Shown here: one piece after another, positions 25,301 through 34,200 of the stretch
Position numbering within the stretch: the first letter of the stretch is position 1
Layout: every line of letters starts with the position of its first letter
From: Gyrodactylus bullatarudis
Lineage: Eukaryota; Platyhelminthes; Monogenea; Gyrodactylidea; Gyrodactylidae
Direction: 5' to 3'
Assembly: GCA_012064415.1 (NCBI GenBank)
Contig: SSNU01000060.1
Location: 224,719 to 288,718 of the forward strand
Length of the DNA: 64,000 nt
Notes under the pieces: generated by a model
Seen by the model: the letters and a program-made list of their open reading frames with translations, nothing else
Database searches by the model: none
Told to the model about the DNA's origin: nothing
Position numbers and translations under genes: made by a program

Positions 25301-25506
25301 CTCAATTTTAGATTCAACGTGTATTCCAGTCAAATTACCATCAAAGCTTTTACAATCAAAAGAATATTTGCTATGTATCAGTTGATAACTCAAAAAATCA
25401 GTATACCTGCATTGATAGTTACTCCCTTTGTCGTTTCGATAGAGCACACAACCGTTGTAAATTGACGACAAATAAGGCCCTTAAACATTGTACAAACTAC
25501 TCTTAG
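4292..25506 (+). CDS. TIMP-like netrin-domain secreted protein (four exons seen, 5' exon missing)
   Basis: Joined exons: 4292-4374, 7200-7308, 24445-24569, 25312-25506. All borders have AG acceptors and GTGAGT-type donors, and the phases match at every junction, giving about 170 residues with a natural stop. The protein follows the tissue-inhibitor-of-metalloproteinase pattern: an N-terminal beta strand IEYKVYVEEVYR, then YDCSRTNEGLK and SYLLTG (the TIMP C...YLIAG stretch), then VDSCSYLQEF, a helix ending YTKQCRNCK, and a C-terminal exon with five further cysteines. TIMPs inhibit matrix metalloproteinases outside the cell through an N-terminal Cys-x-Cys; that end and the signal peptide would lie in an exon I cannot find, so inhibitor function is inference. 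Intron 2 is 17.1 kb of transposon debris. Another NTR-domain protein is the main alternative. Confidence 0.7.
4572..5246. repeat. Foldback element (family FB-A)
   Basis: The left end AGTTGAAATGAAGATGAGAA reappears in inverted form near 5213-5246. It is a member of the commonest repeat family here, whose consensus ends read roughly TTGATATGAAGTTGGGAATC. It lies in intron 1 of the TIMP-like gene. Confidence 0.6.
5985..6405. repeat. Palindromic repeat
   Basis: Two arms of about 140 bp (5985-6125 and 6255-6405) are inverted copies. Shared marks are GAAAATGCCCCGAATTTCCC and its complement, and ATGCAGATATTCAAGATCAG and its complement. Related single arms occur near 54750-54960 and 62180-62400. Confidence 0.7.
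6450..6840. repeat. Foldback element (FB-A)
   Basis: The left end GAAGATGGGAATTTATGAC is followed by the family core (TGATCAAAAG...GATTTTCAAG). The right end is degraded near ATATTAACTAGCTTA. Confidence 0.5.
7200..7308 (+). CDS. TIMP-like gene, exon b
   Basis: Acceptor TTACAG, donor GTGAGT. It encodes 36 residues ending IFKSYLLTG, with two cysteines (KKCYP and YDCSR). It starts in phase 0 and leaves one base for the next exon. Confidence 0.7.
7665..7830 (+). mobile_element. PLE 3'-end remnant
   Basis: The sequence encodes SINVWAKEKFFINLYKPNRC, a close match to the end of the PLE protein at 1-707 (STDVWVKEKFFINRYKPNLC), and then the PLE 3' untranslated tail. It is a severely 5'-truncated copy. 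Confidence 0.75.
7920..8135. mobile_element. TTAA-type miniature element, copy A (216 bp)
   Basis: Ends CCCTTTCGGTGCCGAG and, inverted, GGCGCCGAAAGGG. It is flanked by TCAA at the left and TTAA at the right. It has the same length as the copy at 12326 in opposite orientation. The CCC start next to TTAA fits piggyBac-type MITEs. Confidence 0.75.
8140..9610. other. Gene-free AT-rich intron sequence
   Basis: Part of intron 2 of the TIMP-like gene. I see only simple TAA-rich tracts near 9045-9075 and a short GA run near 9231. Confidence 0.5.
9612..10375. repeat. Foldback element (FB-A), near-complete
   Basis: Begins with ...AATCTATGATTTTTACAGAA and ends with its inverted copy (TCTGTAAGAATCATAGATTC near 10327). 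Both arms carry the CGATATTTTCATC and GGAATCCTACTCATG motifs. The apparent 72-codon ORF at 9618 is simply the left arm. Confidence 0.8.
10376..12325. other. Gene-free AT-rich intron sequence
   Basis: I see nothing codable here. A small hairpin lies near 11195-11235 (TTGGTC...GAACCAATCAGAATTAG). Confidence 0.5.
12326..12541. mobile_element. TTAA-type miniature element, copy B (216 bp)
   Basis: Inverted relative to copy A. Left end CCCTTTCGGTGTCGATGG, right end CTCGGCACCGAAAGGG, flanked by TCAA at the left and TTAA at the right. The length is identical to copy A. Confidence 0.75.
12542..13489. other. Gene-free AT-rich intron sequence
   Basis: No gene seen. A partial arm near 13260-13345 is shared with the inverted repeat at 58799-59173, and a single end of a TTAA-type element occurs near 13237. 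Confidence 0.45.
13490..13860. repeat. Foldback element (FB-A), partial
   Basis: The right arm of the family, ending in ATCATAGATTCCCAACTTAA near 13822, with the GGCGCCAAAATCCC core at the left. Confidence 0.7.
14857..14944. repeat. Hairpin with 24-bp stem
   Basis: 14857-14880 and 14921-14944 are inverted copies with one mismatch (GGACCTTATTGGTCCGTTT in the left arm). Weaker complementarity continues outward to about 14808 and 15018, so this is probably the core of a small foldback element. Confidence 0.8.
15590..15800 (+). mobile_element. PLE 3'-end remnant
   Basis: Carries a decayed IYQYKPNLC-like end of the PLE protein and the PLE 3' tail (CTTGGCCTATGTGAGC, TTGCTATTTATTGGAAAG). The same tail is found at 62515-62680 in the opposite orientation. 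Confidence 0.65.
15940..16430 (-). mobile_element. Non-LTR retrotransposon RT fragment
   Basis: The minus strand encodes SGVPQGSRVGPLLFN (around 16394-16411), then a span leading to KYADDFKIVF (YADD at 16313-16324), the palm motifs of a LINE reverse transcriptase. Frame breaks follow toward 15940. The clade (Jockey/CR1-like) cannot be fixed from this fragment. Confidence 0.85.
17530..18048. repeat. Foldback element (FB-A), well-conserved arms
   Basis: The left arm TTTTAAATCTTGAAGTAGCG (17557) pairs with CGCTACTTCAAGATTTCAAA in the right arm (near 17925). It ends at the family terminus ATAAATTCCCATCTTCATAT. Confidence 0.75.
18660..18990 (+). mobile_element. LINE 3'-end fragment
   Basis: Encodes NSLISISGLDPLWLKRFAFI..., homologous to the C-terminal segment at 22536-22877 (SLIAISGLDPVWLRRTAFIV). 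The downstream CTACTCAGTGTGTATTAGA block is shared, inverted, with 48085-48125. Confidence 0.75.
19336..20033. mobile_element. Inverted-repeat element with repeated TTATATATAA blocks
   Basis: The ends TTTATAGAACTCGAT and ATCGAGTTCTATAAA are exact inverted copies. Arms of about 150 bp each hold three or four copies of ATTATATATAA separated by short unique pieces. The 124-codon ORF at 19592-19966 spans the middle and runs into the right arm; it resembles nothing I know. Confidence 0.7.
20250..20895. repeat. Foldback element (FB-A), rearranged
   Basis: Family core motifs appear on both sides (TTTTATTGCTTTGAAAGTGG near 20296 and ...TTTGGCGCCAAATTG near 20730), with about 200 bp of unrelated sequence between 20455 and 20670. 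The 192-codon minus-strand ORF here is not a gene. Confidence 0.5.
20896..22290. other. Gene-free intron sequence
   Basis: No supportable exon. An 82-codon ORF at 21599 has unusual composition but no splice context or recognisable family. Confidence 0.4.
22300..22880 (-). mobile_element. LINE fragment with the unoccupied hAT target site
   Basis: 22536-22877 encodes the C-terminal end of the LINE polyprotein (ERIQYRFLHACFPSIDSY..., then ISGLDPVWLRRTAFI). The octamer GTTATCAC at 22578-22585 is intact here, whereas in the copy at 48-52 kb the same position is split by a hAT element. Confidence 0.85.
24189..24238. repeat. 50-bp hairpin-like motif, copy 1
   Basis: Starts CACCTAGAACGAAATATTTC and ends TAGGTGCTGCA, so its outer bases are self-complementary. 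It matches 47329-47378 with a single difference. Confidence 0.75.
24445..24569 (+). CDS. TIMP-like gene, exon c
   Basis: Acceptor TTCAG, donor GTGAGT. It encodes NYFQEKAYVDSCSYLQEF and, at the end, FYTKQCRNCK, the best match to the end of the TIMP N-domain (C...helix...CxC). Confidence 0.75.
24760..24930. repeat. Foldback element (FB-A), partial
   Basis: Contains the TTTTAAATCAACAAAAG and GGAATTTGGCGCCAA core of the family. Lies in the last intron of the TIMP-like gene. Confidence 0.5.
25312..25506 (+). CDS. TIMP-like gene, terminal exon
   Basis: Acceptor TTTTAG. The exon has 65 codons ending in TAG and contains five cysteines spaced like a small disulfide-bonded C-terminal domain (KNIC, YTC, SLC, NRC, KHC). 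Confidence 0.65.
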   Translation: MQRVFQSNYHQSFYNQKNICYVSVDNSKNQYTCIDSYSLCRFDRAHNRCKLTTNKALKHCTNYS

Positions 25507-25722
25507 CTGTCACTCTTTAGTGACTAGATGAGATCATTCCAGTTTTTAAGAAAAAAGAAGAAACAGCTGCCAGATCTTTCTAGAGATCATTTAAACAGTT
25601 TTTTCCAAAAGAATATTATTTTATATCCGTTTGACCATAGAGATTTAAAACCCAGATTCAAGCCAGCATATTTGTATATAAATGTTTGTTTTTTTATTGA
25701 GGAATCTAAACTGTATATTTTA

Positions 25723-25728
25723 AATAAA
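25723..25728 (+). terminator. Possible poly(A) signal of the TIMP-like gene
   Basis: First clear AATAAA downstream of the stop at 25506. In DNA this AT-rich such hexamers are common, so it is only a candidate. Confidence 0.3.
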
Positions 25729-26029
25729 TCACGACAGTATCAATTGCTAGAGATATATACATTATATTTTTTTATACATTTGATGTATTTTGATGTAAAT
25801 GGTGCAGCAAAAGTGTGGACAACTATCCTGAGAATACAGTCGATCTGAAGAAAAAAAAAGAGTTTCATGGGAGTACAAGCAAATAACAAGCAAACTGTCA
25901 TTCCAGCGGATTCAAGGATGAAAGATTGCGTTCATCTTTTGGAACTTCACTCATGAATGTAAGACTTTTGGGTTTTGTTTTTTTTGTGTAAATATAAATA
26001 GTGTGATGATAGAAATAATACAAATACAT

Positions 26030-28170
26030 ATTGTTTAGAAGTTTCATCTTCTTCATGATAAAGAGCCAAAAAGTTAAAGAGTATTCGCATAAATTTATTC
26101 ATCAAAAATTATTCATCAAAATTTTGATGGGCATTTGATGATAATTTGAAAAATAGAGGACAACTATTTCTTGATTCATTCCTTGATTTATGAATCATCA
26201 GAGGAATATGATATATTAAGAGGGAGACAGAATACTTTGAACCGAATAAATGACTTTTCAAAATAAAAAAACCCTATCGATCCCTCGTGCAAGGCTTGGA
26301 TTCCCATCAGAGAAGATCACTGGCTCATTTCCTATGATAAAAGTGATAAAATTAACTTTTTAATTTTTATACCCTCTGGATCTTAAATCAATTTTTGGTC
26401 TGTTGAAAGGTTAGCTTTTTAATCATGACAGATTGAATTGTATTTTGATCAGAGTATATAGAATTCTTAATTTTTCAACTTATTTTTCATAATGAATTTT
26501 TAAAACATACTTGATTCGATAGATAATAAAATTCTCTGCTAGTTAATTAATCAGTAAATTTTTACTCGTTTACAGTTATTTTTTTACACACAAAAAATAC
26601 TATTATTAATTGAAATCGAAAACGAAGAAACATTCCGTTCACTTTTTGATCGAGTTTTTATAAAATTTTATCCATTGAACTCTGATTACAATTTCAATTC
26701 AATAATTCTTTTCTTGAGATGAAAATTCTGGAAATCTATCGTCATAACTGTCTCTTCAAAAATGGGCAAATTAATAAAATAAAATCCTAGAAAAGGGAGA
26801 AATCTTGAACAGATTAGCTTCCAAGTTCAATGCTGTTACGTCAACTATTAAAGGTATGTAAAGAAGAAAAAATGCGAAATAGGGCAAATTCAAAGACTTG
26901 TGGTCCAATAGGGTATAAAATGCTGGCATGTATTCAGAGACGGTAATAAATTTAATATTGATTTTTTTATGGTTTAAGTTATCATTGGTTTCCAAATCAT
27001 CTCAGAAATGTATCAGAATGTTTTGAATAGTGCCATTTTTTTCCAAATGAAATTAACGCAGAAATTCACACTTTCGAAATTTATTTCGATTTATTACAAG
27101 TTGTAATCAATGATTCAATAGCTAAATAGGAATGAAATATTTTTTGATCGATTTGTCTGGTTGTAGCCCTAACCTAAATTCTTTAGAGAATATGAGCGGA
27201 CTTCAAGCTCAAAAGTAGCAGTAGAACTCTCGAATTCGATGTAAAACTATCATCAAAATAACTTGGAATAATATAAGGCTCTATACAGTCTAAATAGAAC
27301 AGAGAAATTTCAAAATAATTGAGAGAAAATAAGTTTTCCTTGGCTAATAGAAAGTGAAAGAAATGTTTCTTCGTTTTCTATATCAATGAAAAATAGTATT
27401 TTGCTTGAAAATATGCAACTGTAGTCATGAGAAAGCTCATTCATGATTCAATTGATAGAGAATTAAATTATTATCTAAGTGAACACATTGTTTTTGCAAC
27501 CACTTTATTAGGGCGAGTATTCTTTTTTCCGAACAATGTTTCGGCAGCAATGCGAATCTGTTAAATATAACTTGGAAAATGTCATTCATGAAATTTTCAA
27601 TTCTCTGTTGGCGCTAATTCATTAATCGGCTTTTTCAATTGCGATTTGGGGTATCTAAGCAAAATTTAAAATACACGGTTTAATAGGAGCTTTTTTATGT
27701 TGAAAAATTCTCTTCTAAATGAGCTTTGCACATACGGATGTTAAAAAATTTGACTCTCTCTGATATACATTTTTTCCGAAGAAGTTTGCCGTTCCATTGT
27801 TATCAAATAATTTAGAGAGTCTATAAGAATTCTATCATACGGAAATATGATCACTTTGAATTGAAGTTGGCCATTTTTTGAGTTTAAAAAGAGTCATTTT
27901 ATAAGACCAAAAAATGGCAAATTCGTTATCAGTGTATCCTGAAGTACAACGCCTCTTGAAATTTTCTTGGTCCTAAGTGTTAATGATGTAGCAACATCAA
28001 AGTATGCATAGATTCTCAACATAAAAAATTTCTGAAAATTCTTCCTTAATTAACTGTTAATTCATTCCCAAGGGTGTTATACAACACGTCTAAACGATTT
28101 AAATACTCAATACACTAAACTAATTGTGATTCACAAAATATCAGCGATGAAAAAAGTCATGATTAATGGA
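26030..28170. other. Intergenic AT-rich sequence
   Basis: Lies between the convergent ends of the TIMP-like gene and RRP12. I see a possible end of a TTAA-type element near 27960-27990 (inverted relative of the one at 49715), and no gene. Confidence 0.45.
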
Positions 28171-28179
28171 TAGAAATGT

Positions 28180-28185
28180 TTTATT
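28180..28185 (-). terminator. Likely poly(A) signal of RRP12
   Basis: AATAAA on the minus strand, 25 bp after the stop codon; the SLC7 gene 2 signal lies at a similar distance. Confidence 0.5.
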
Positions 28186-28209
28186 CGTACGTTAGGAGGA
28201 GTTAAGGAA

Positions 28210-31200
28210 TTAGAGAATCTTGTGTTTCTTATTCATTTTGTTCTTTCCAGCGATGACTTTTCTACTCTTTTTGGAATGCTTCAAAAGTTTTACTGAATCA
28301 GCAGATCCCAATGGAACGTAGGCATAAGGGTCTGGTTTACCCTTGCGCTTCATATCACCGTGAGCTTTGTTGGTTGTATACTCAGAGCCGGGTGTTTTCT
28401 TTTCATGACGACGGATGCCACCACGGGGTTTGTTGCTGGCAATCTTCCTCTTGACGACAAGATCCCCATTGTCAGAGTCTACTTCTGAAGGAATGTCCTC
28501 GACAGATATATCAGAGTTATCAAGGGAAGCCTCGGAAACGGCATCTTCGTCAAGTATCAACTTTTTATTCAGCATTCTTGAGTTGGTTTTAATTGTGAGC
28601 TTGCGTTTCTTTGCCATACTGACTGGATCCGGAATCGATTCGACAAGATCAACTAGTTCATCTGTAGTAAACTTGTGCTTGGTTGATAGAGACCTTTTAA
28701 CGTCTAATTTGTTCTTGGCAAGGACACCGGAGGTTGCCAAGGAATTTGTATCAGCCAAGTCAAGGACATCTGATCCGATAGCATCTTCGTAGAGATAAAA
28801 GTTTTTGTTACTGCCACCCTTTTCTTTTATTTTTTCTTCAGTTTCAAAGGAACTATCCGAGTCCTCAGAGTTAATGTCAGTTTCAGAATCTTCTCCATTG
28901 TTCAACTGTTGCAGGCGTCTCCTGGACTTTCTACTGAGACCATTCTCAATCTCCAAATTGACCAGTTCATCGGCTAGATTCTGCTTCTTGCGAATGGTGT
29001 TTTGTTTACCTAATTGAATTGAAGATTTTCTTAGGTCATTTAATTTTTTACGAGCATCAGTTTTTTCAAGGCCATCCTTGAGAAGTTCATCGATTCTTTC
29101 AATGTGAATCTTTCTTGGAATAGACAAGGCACTTCTTCTTGAGATAACTGTACCCCCGCTTAGTACAGACTTGACATCGGATAGGATCGATTTTCTAGTG
29201 GAGATTACATCGTCCACATCATCGTCCTTGTTCTCGTTTGTGGGTTTCAACTTTTCTTTTGATTTTTTGTTCTCTTTGGCAATGTTCTTGGCAATGTTCG
29301 TGATTGCCTTGGACAAATTCTGACGGATATTCAATTTGACATTGGTCGCACTGGGGGAAAGAAAATATGAGTTACTTGATGAGTTATTCAGATCAGTTAA
29401 CTTACCCAAATTTGCGGACTATCTTTACGAGAAGTTTCTTGGTATAATTTCTAACAGGTATCTGCATAGACTGATGGATGATATTGATTGGATGCAGCTG
29501 GAAATGGTAATAAATAAGATCAAAGGAGGAATAAGATATGAATTCTAATTTGGTGTAACTAGATTGTGCGATAAGTAATGGGAATGAATACAAAAATGAT
29601 TCTATTGAAAGTAACTTTAATTAAGACATTTATCCCGTATAATTGGTAGTTTTCCAATTCCATTAGGAAAGAATTCTTCAAATTTAGATTTGTTAAAAGG
29701 ATTATTATTTGTTTGAATTCATTTAACATTAGAAGAATTAAATGAGGATTCCTGTCAATGACCTGACACAACAGAAACAATCAGACTTTTAATAAATATC
29801 AAAAAAGCTTCTTTTCAAAGGCCACTGCAACACAGTGTATGCCGAAATATAGTTTTGCAACATTTAGACAGGTGTCAATTTAAAAAGTTGATTCCTCACA
29901 TTTTTACTGTGCTACAAAAAATTTGTTATGCATCTCAGATATTTCAAAGAGTATTGCATTCATAGCATGTTCATACATTGAAGGAGATCATTTGTAATCA
30001 TTTTGGGAAGATAAATTATTACCATTTATGGGTATATATATGAAAAGTTATCTAAATACAAATATTCTAACATGTAGGAAAGACTAGGTGAAGATCAATA
30101 AAGTACTTTTCTAAAGTCTAGAGATGAAGCTATAAATCCGAAAGGAAAAGATTTTAACTATAGTGAAAAGAAGAGGAAAGTTGTGATGGTGTCTAAACAT
30201 AGAGGTGTATAGTAAAGAATGGATTTATCCCATTGTCTAAGGTTCATTAAAAAACTATGTTGGTTAATTAGTTTATCAAGATTGATCAGTGTTTGGCTTT
30301 CAGTTCTTCTATAACCCTTTTAGTAAAATTTTAAGCTTAATTCATTGACCGAATTAAAGATGGTTGATATGAAGTTGGGAATCTATGATTTTTAGGAATC
30401 CTACTCATGTTGCTACTTTCACAAAATAAAGAAAAAATATCCAGAAAAAAAATTTATGAAAGATCAGGTCACTTTTAAAATTTCACACTGATTACCAACA
30501 TTCACTAGTGAATTCCCAAAACTCACGGTAACATATACACTATAGAATGTGTTTATTCTCAATAAAGTATAGTTATTGTTCATGACATTAAAAGAGAAGA
30601 GGTGATAGTGGTCGAGAAAGAAATCGAAAATAGAATTATGGTCATGCTGCCCTTCAAAGGTGATGTGTTAGCTAACAATACGAAATCAAGGATCAGACAA
30701 TGGTGTTCCACAACGTTTCCCAAGACGGAATTACAATTTTTGGTCAAAGCAAAATAGTTAAATTTTCGAAAGTTCCACCATTTTCGAGGGATTTTGAATT
30801 ACAGAAATTTCTTTGATTTTCAAGTAATGAAAAGGATCAAAAAATCGAAATTCAGCTTACAAACGATAATGAGGCTACGAATTTGAACAGATAATAGCAT
30901 AATTTATTTCCTTGTATAATTCAAATTTTCGGCCACACTCTCACTTACAAATCAGAAAGTAATTTCGAAAAAATTTACTTCAAATTGTGAATGTGAGGAA
31001 CATGATTAGGACTCATATTGGTAATTTTCCTGAGTTATCTATTTAAATACTTTATGGGCATGCCTTTGATGATCTCTAACAATAAAGGATTATGATCGTT
31101 GAGAGATGTTTTGATTCTTACCAAGTCTACTATTGTCATGGAGTGATCAGCTAGTGACAATAGCACATTGATCAGTCTAAGGCCGAGGACTACAGAGGTT

Positions 31201-34200
31201 GTATTCTTCATAACAGTCAGCTTGCAAGTTAGTTTGAGAATGTCATTGAGGGTTGACTTTAAATTGACAAAGATGGAAATGTTGTCAGTCTCTTCTTCGC
31301 TGGCCATATTGAAAGAGGCCATTTTGTTGAGAAAATTTGTCAATGTGATTCGAATCGATTGGTTCAGTAGAATGTTGACAAGGGAATATGCATATGGGAG
31401 TGTCATGACACTGACAATTGTTCCGTTATCTTCGAAGGAAATGTTTGGAAATATTTTCTCACGGATGAATAGTACAATAACATTGGAAAGCTGAGAAAAT
31501 AAATAAATAAAAATTATGTCAATTTAGCCCTTCAAACCCCAGCGGAAAGTAATAAATATTCTTTCGAATGACCCATGAGTTCTCAAGCTAAAGTTAGTTG
31601 ATAAGAAACTGGGAATCTATGGTTTTTACGATAAATCTCAAAAATTTAGAAAAAAAATATGATCATTTTTCAAATTTTAATTTGGCGCAAAAATCACATT
31701 TTTTGAACAAGACAAGAAAAAAAGACAAATATAGCCGACAAATCTTCGAGGGAATAAGATTTGTCAAATTTCATTAATTTTCATGTAGTAATTAAACTCC
31801 CATTAGAAAAAATTCAGCATATTCGGCTTTCTTGTCTTATTGTGATCCTGAGAATCAACTTTTGATCACTCTCTAACTAAAAAATCAGGAAGCTTTACGT
31901 AATTTATCAACGATGGAAAAATCAACTGTTGATTCACCTACCGACTGCGTATTTCTAAATGATCTAGATTCATACTCATTCAATTTCACAGATTTGATTT
32001 TAAATAAGCCAACGAGACAAATCCTCAGCCTTGGTCCAAAGTTTTGCATGCCCAACACGACGAAAATCGAAGTGGAAACTGACATCGGATTTCAAAACTT
32101 CATCAATTGCACGGAGAAAATAACGGCATCCACAAAAGAAGGAAGAGAAAGTTTCGATGCAGTGGTCAAAGACGCCTGGGTTCAATTCAAACAAAGAAAT
32201 CCAGATGCTTCCAAACTGCAAAAGTGCCACTATGAGGCCCTAACTAAGTTAAGACAGAACAGGCATAAGTCTTGTCCGCAGAACAGTCTACATAGTGAAG
32301 ATTTTGTATAATTGATGGCAAAGAGGTTGAAACACGCATCAAAGGTTTCACCCTAGCAACCAACAAAAGATAGAAAATCTCTTTGAAGCAGGTCTAATCA
32401 GTGACGAGGAATCCTTTTCTAAGACTAGAATAGATGCGGATATCAGTCGGTTATATTCATTCCCAAAGGTCCACAAAAACACCCCGAAATTATCATACAG
32501 ACCAATTTTAGATATTTCTTCAAGTCCTCAACACAAACTGTTAAAGTGGTTAAGTAAACAGTTGATGCCGTTGAGGAATCAGTTATGTTCATATTCAGTT
32601 CCCAATGCAATGAAAGCTGTTGAGAAAATCAGACAAGTCAATTTTCTAGGTTGCAAAATGGTATCCTTACAAAAGCGCACTGCAGAATCATCTCCATGAG
32701 ACAGGAAATTTAGTGAATGAGGGAAGTTTCGCCATCCTCTACCAAGTCGATCAAAGCCTATCTTCTCGAGCGAGGGAAAAAGAAAGTGTGAAAGATCATT
32801 TTATTTCGAAGCTCAAGCCTGATCTTTGAGTACAAAAAGTAATCGCATGGAACCTTGGCATAACAGGCAGAGATAGATTTGGAGGTTGCTGACTAGAAGT
32901 CATGCTGGTTTTTAAGAACGAACGAAAGTTGATTGGTGAATAAAGCTTTATTTTCGTCGGTTCTCTTCGGACCAAACACCGACTTACTATATTTATATAC
33001 ATGAAGAATAAGAGAACATAATCATAGAGGCCAATAGCAATCATTTAACTAGTTCTGACAAATGGGAGTAGAGTGTGTTCATCTCTTAGGAGCAGTGAGG
33101 AATGCATCTATTGTCTGGACACCGGATGGTACTCTTCTTCTATGCTTTCCTCTTCCCTTCGGTTGCTTGGGGGAAACCGATAGATTCCTTTTCCGCGATG
33201 GCGTGGGGGCTTGTGTTTCTGGTTGAGAGAAATACCTCATACGGTCATCATGGGTGTCAAAATCTTTTTGGTTGCTGGGGGGAGGGAACTATTAGAGATA
33301 GTTTCAATTGAGGTTTTACAACTAGAGGGAGTGACATTATCAACTAATATTGAGGTTTGAGTTGCGATCAATCCAGCTGTTAGGCCATCATTAGAAGAAA
33401 CTTTTTGGGTTGATGTGAAAATTGGACCGTTTTCAGATGTAGTAGTATCAACTGATGTTGAGTTTCGTGGTGCGTTTACTGAATTCGGGTTCAAATCACT
33501 GTTCTGTTCCTGTCTCTCGGTCGGTCTTTCGGTCATCTTTGCAACCTTTTTGATCGTCTTGGATGCTTTGTGGAAATTTACTCCCGTAAAGCCTAACTTT
33601 CTACCTAATATCTTTTGGGCACATAACGAGGGTAACTCTTCGTTGACTAGTTTGGCCTCTGCTATCTCCAGAACCTTCTGTAAGCGAGGTTTACTGAGCT
33701 TGGGTTCCGCTGTGTAGCGTATCTTGAAGTTTTCTATCCCTGCCGAGTGTTTGGTTTGCCGGATATGCTCTTGAATGGACGAGCGGTCATTACCATAATG
33801 TCACTCCCTCTAGTTGTAAAACCTCAATTGAAACTATCTCTAATAGTTCCCTCCCCCCAGCAACCAAAAAGATTTTGACACCCATGATGACCGTATGAGG
33901 TATTTCTCTCAACCAGAAACACAAGCCCCCACGCCATCGCGGAAAAGGAATCTATCGGTTTCCCCCAAGCAACCGAAGGGAAGAGGAAAGCATAGAAGAA
34001 GAGTACCATCCGGTGTCCAGACAATAGATGCATTCCTCACTGCTCCTAAGAGATGAACACACTCTACTCCCATTTGTCAGAACTAGTTAAATGATTGCTA
34101 TTGGCCTCTATGATTATGTTCTCTTATTCTTCATGTATATAAATATAGTAAGTCGGTGTTTGGTCCGAAGAGAACCGACGAAAATAAAGCTTTATTCACC

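Larger units (their letters stand above)
29451..31050 (-). other. RRP12 intron, 1.6 kb, filled with repeats
   Basis: It separates the exons ending ...EIIKGMPIK and NYTKKLLVKIV. The 31050 side has a GTATTT donor. It contains an FB-A copy with a PLE fragment inside; 29600-30340 shows nothing codable. Confidence 0.7.

Noticed and set aside
25528..25848. 106-codon ORF downstream of the TIMP-like gene
   Set aside because: Aromatic/Lys-rich chance composition; it most likely lies in the 3' untranslated region.
26771..26995. 74-codon minus-strand ORF vaguely like a LINE tail
   Set aside because: No RT motif or C-terminal LINE motif could be matched with confidence.
28415..29017. Two serine-rich plus-strand ORFs
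   Set aside because: Antisense shadows of the RRP12 terminal exon; the minus strand shows clear RRP12 homology.
33102..34033. Identical 69-residue ORFs at 33102-33311 and 33824-34033
   Set aside because: Both lie in the inverted PLE repeats, antisense to their transcription direction; they are a consequence of the repeat, not a gene pair.
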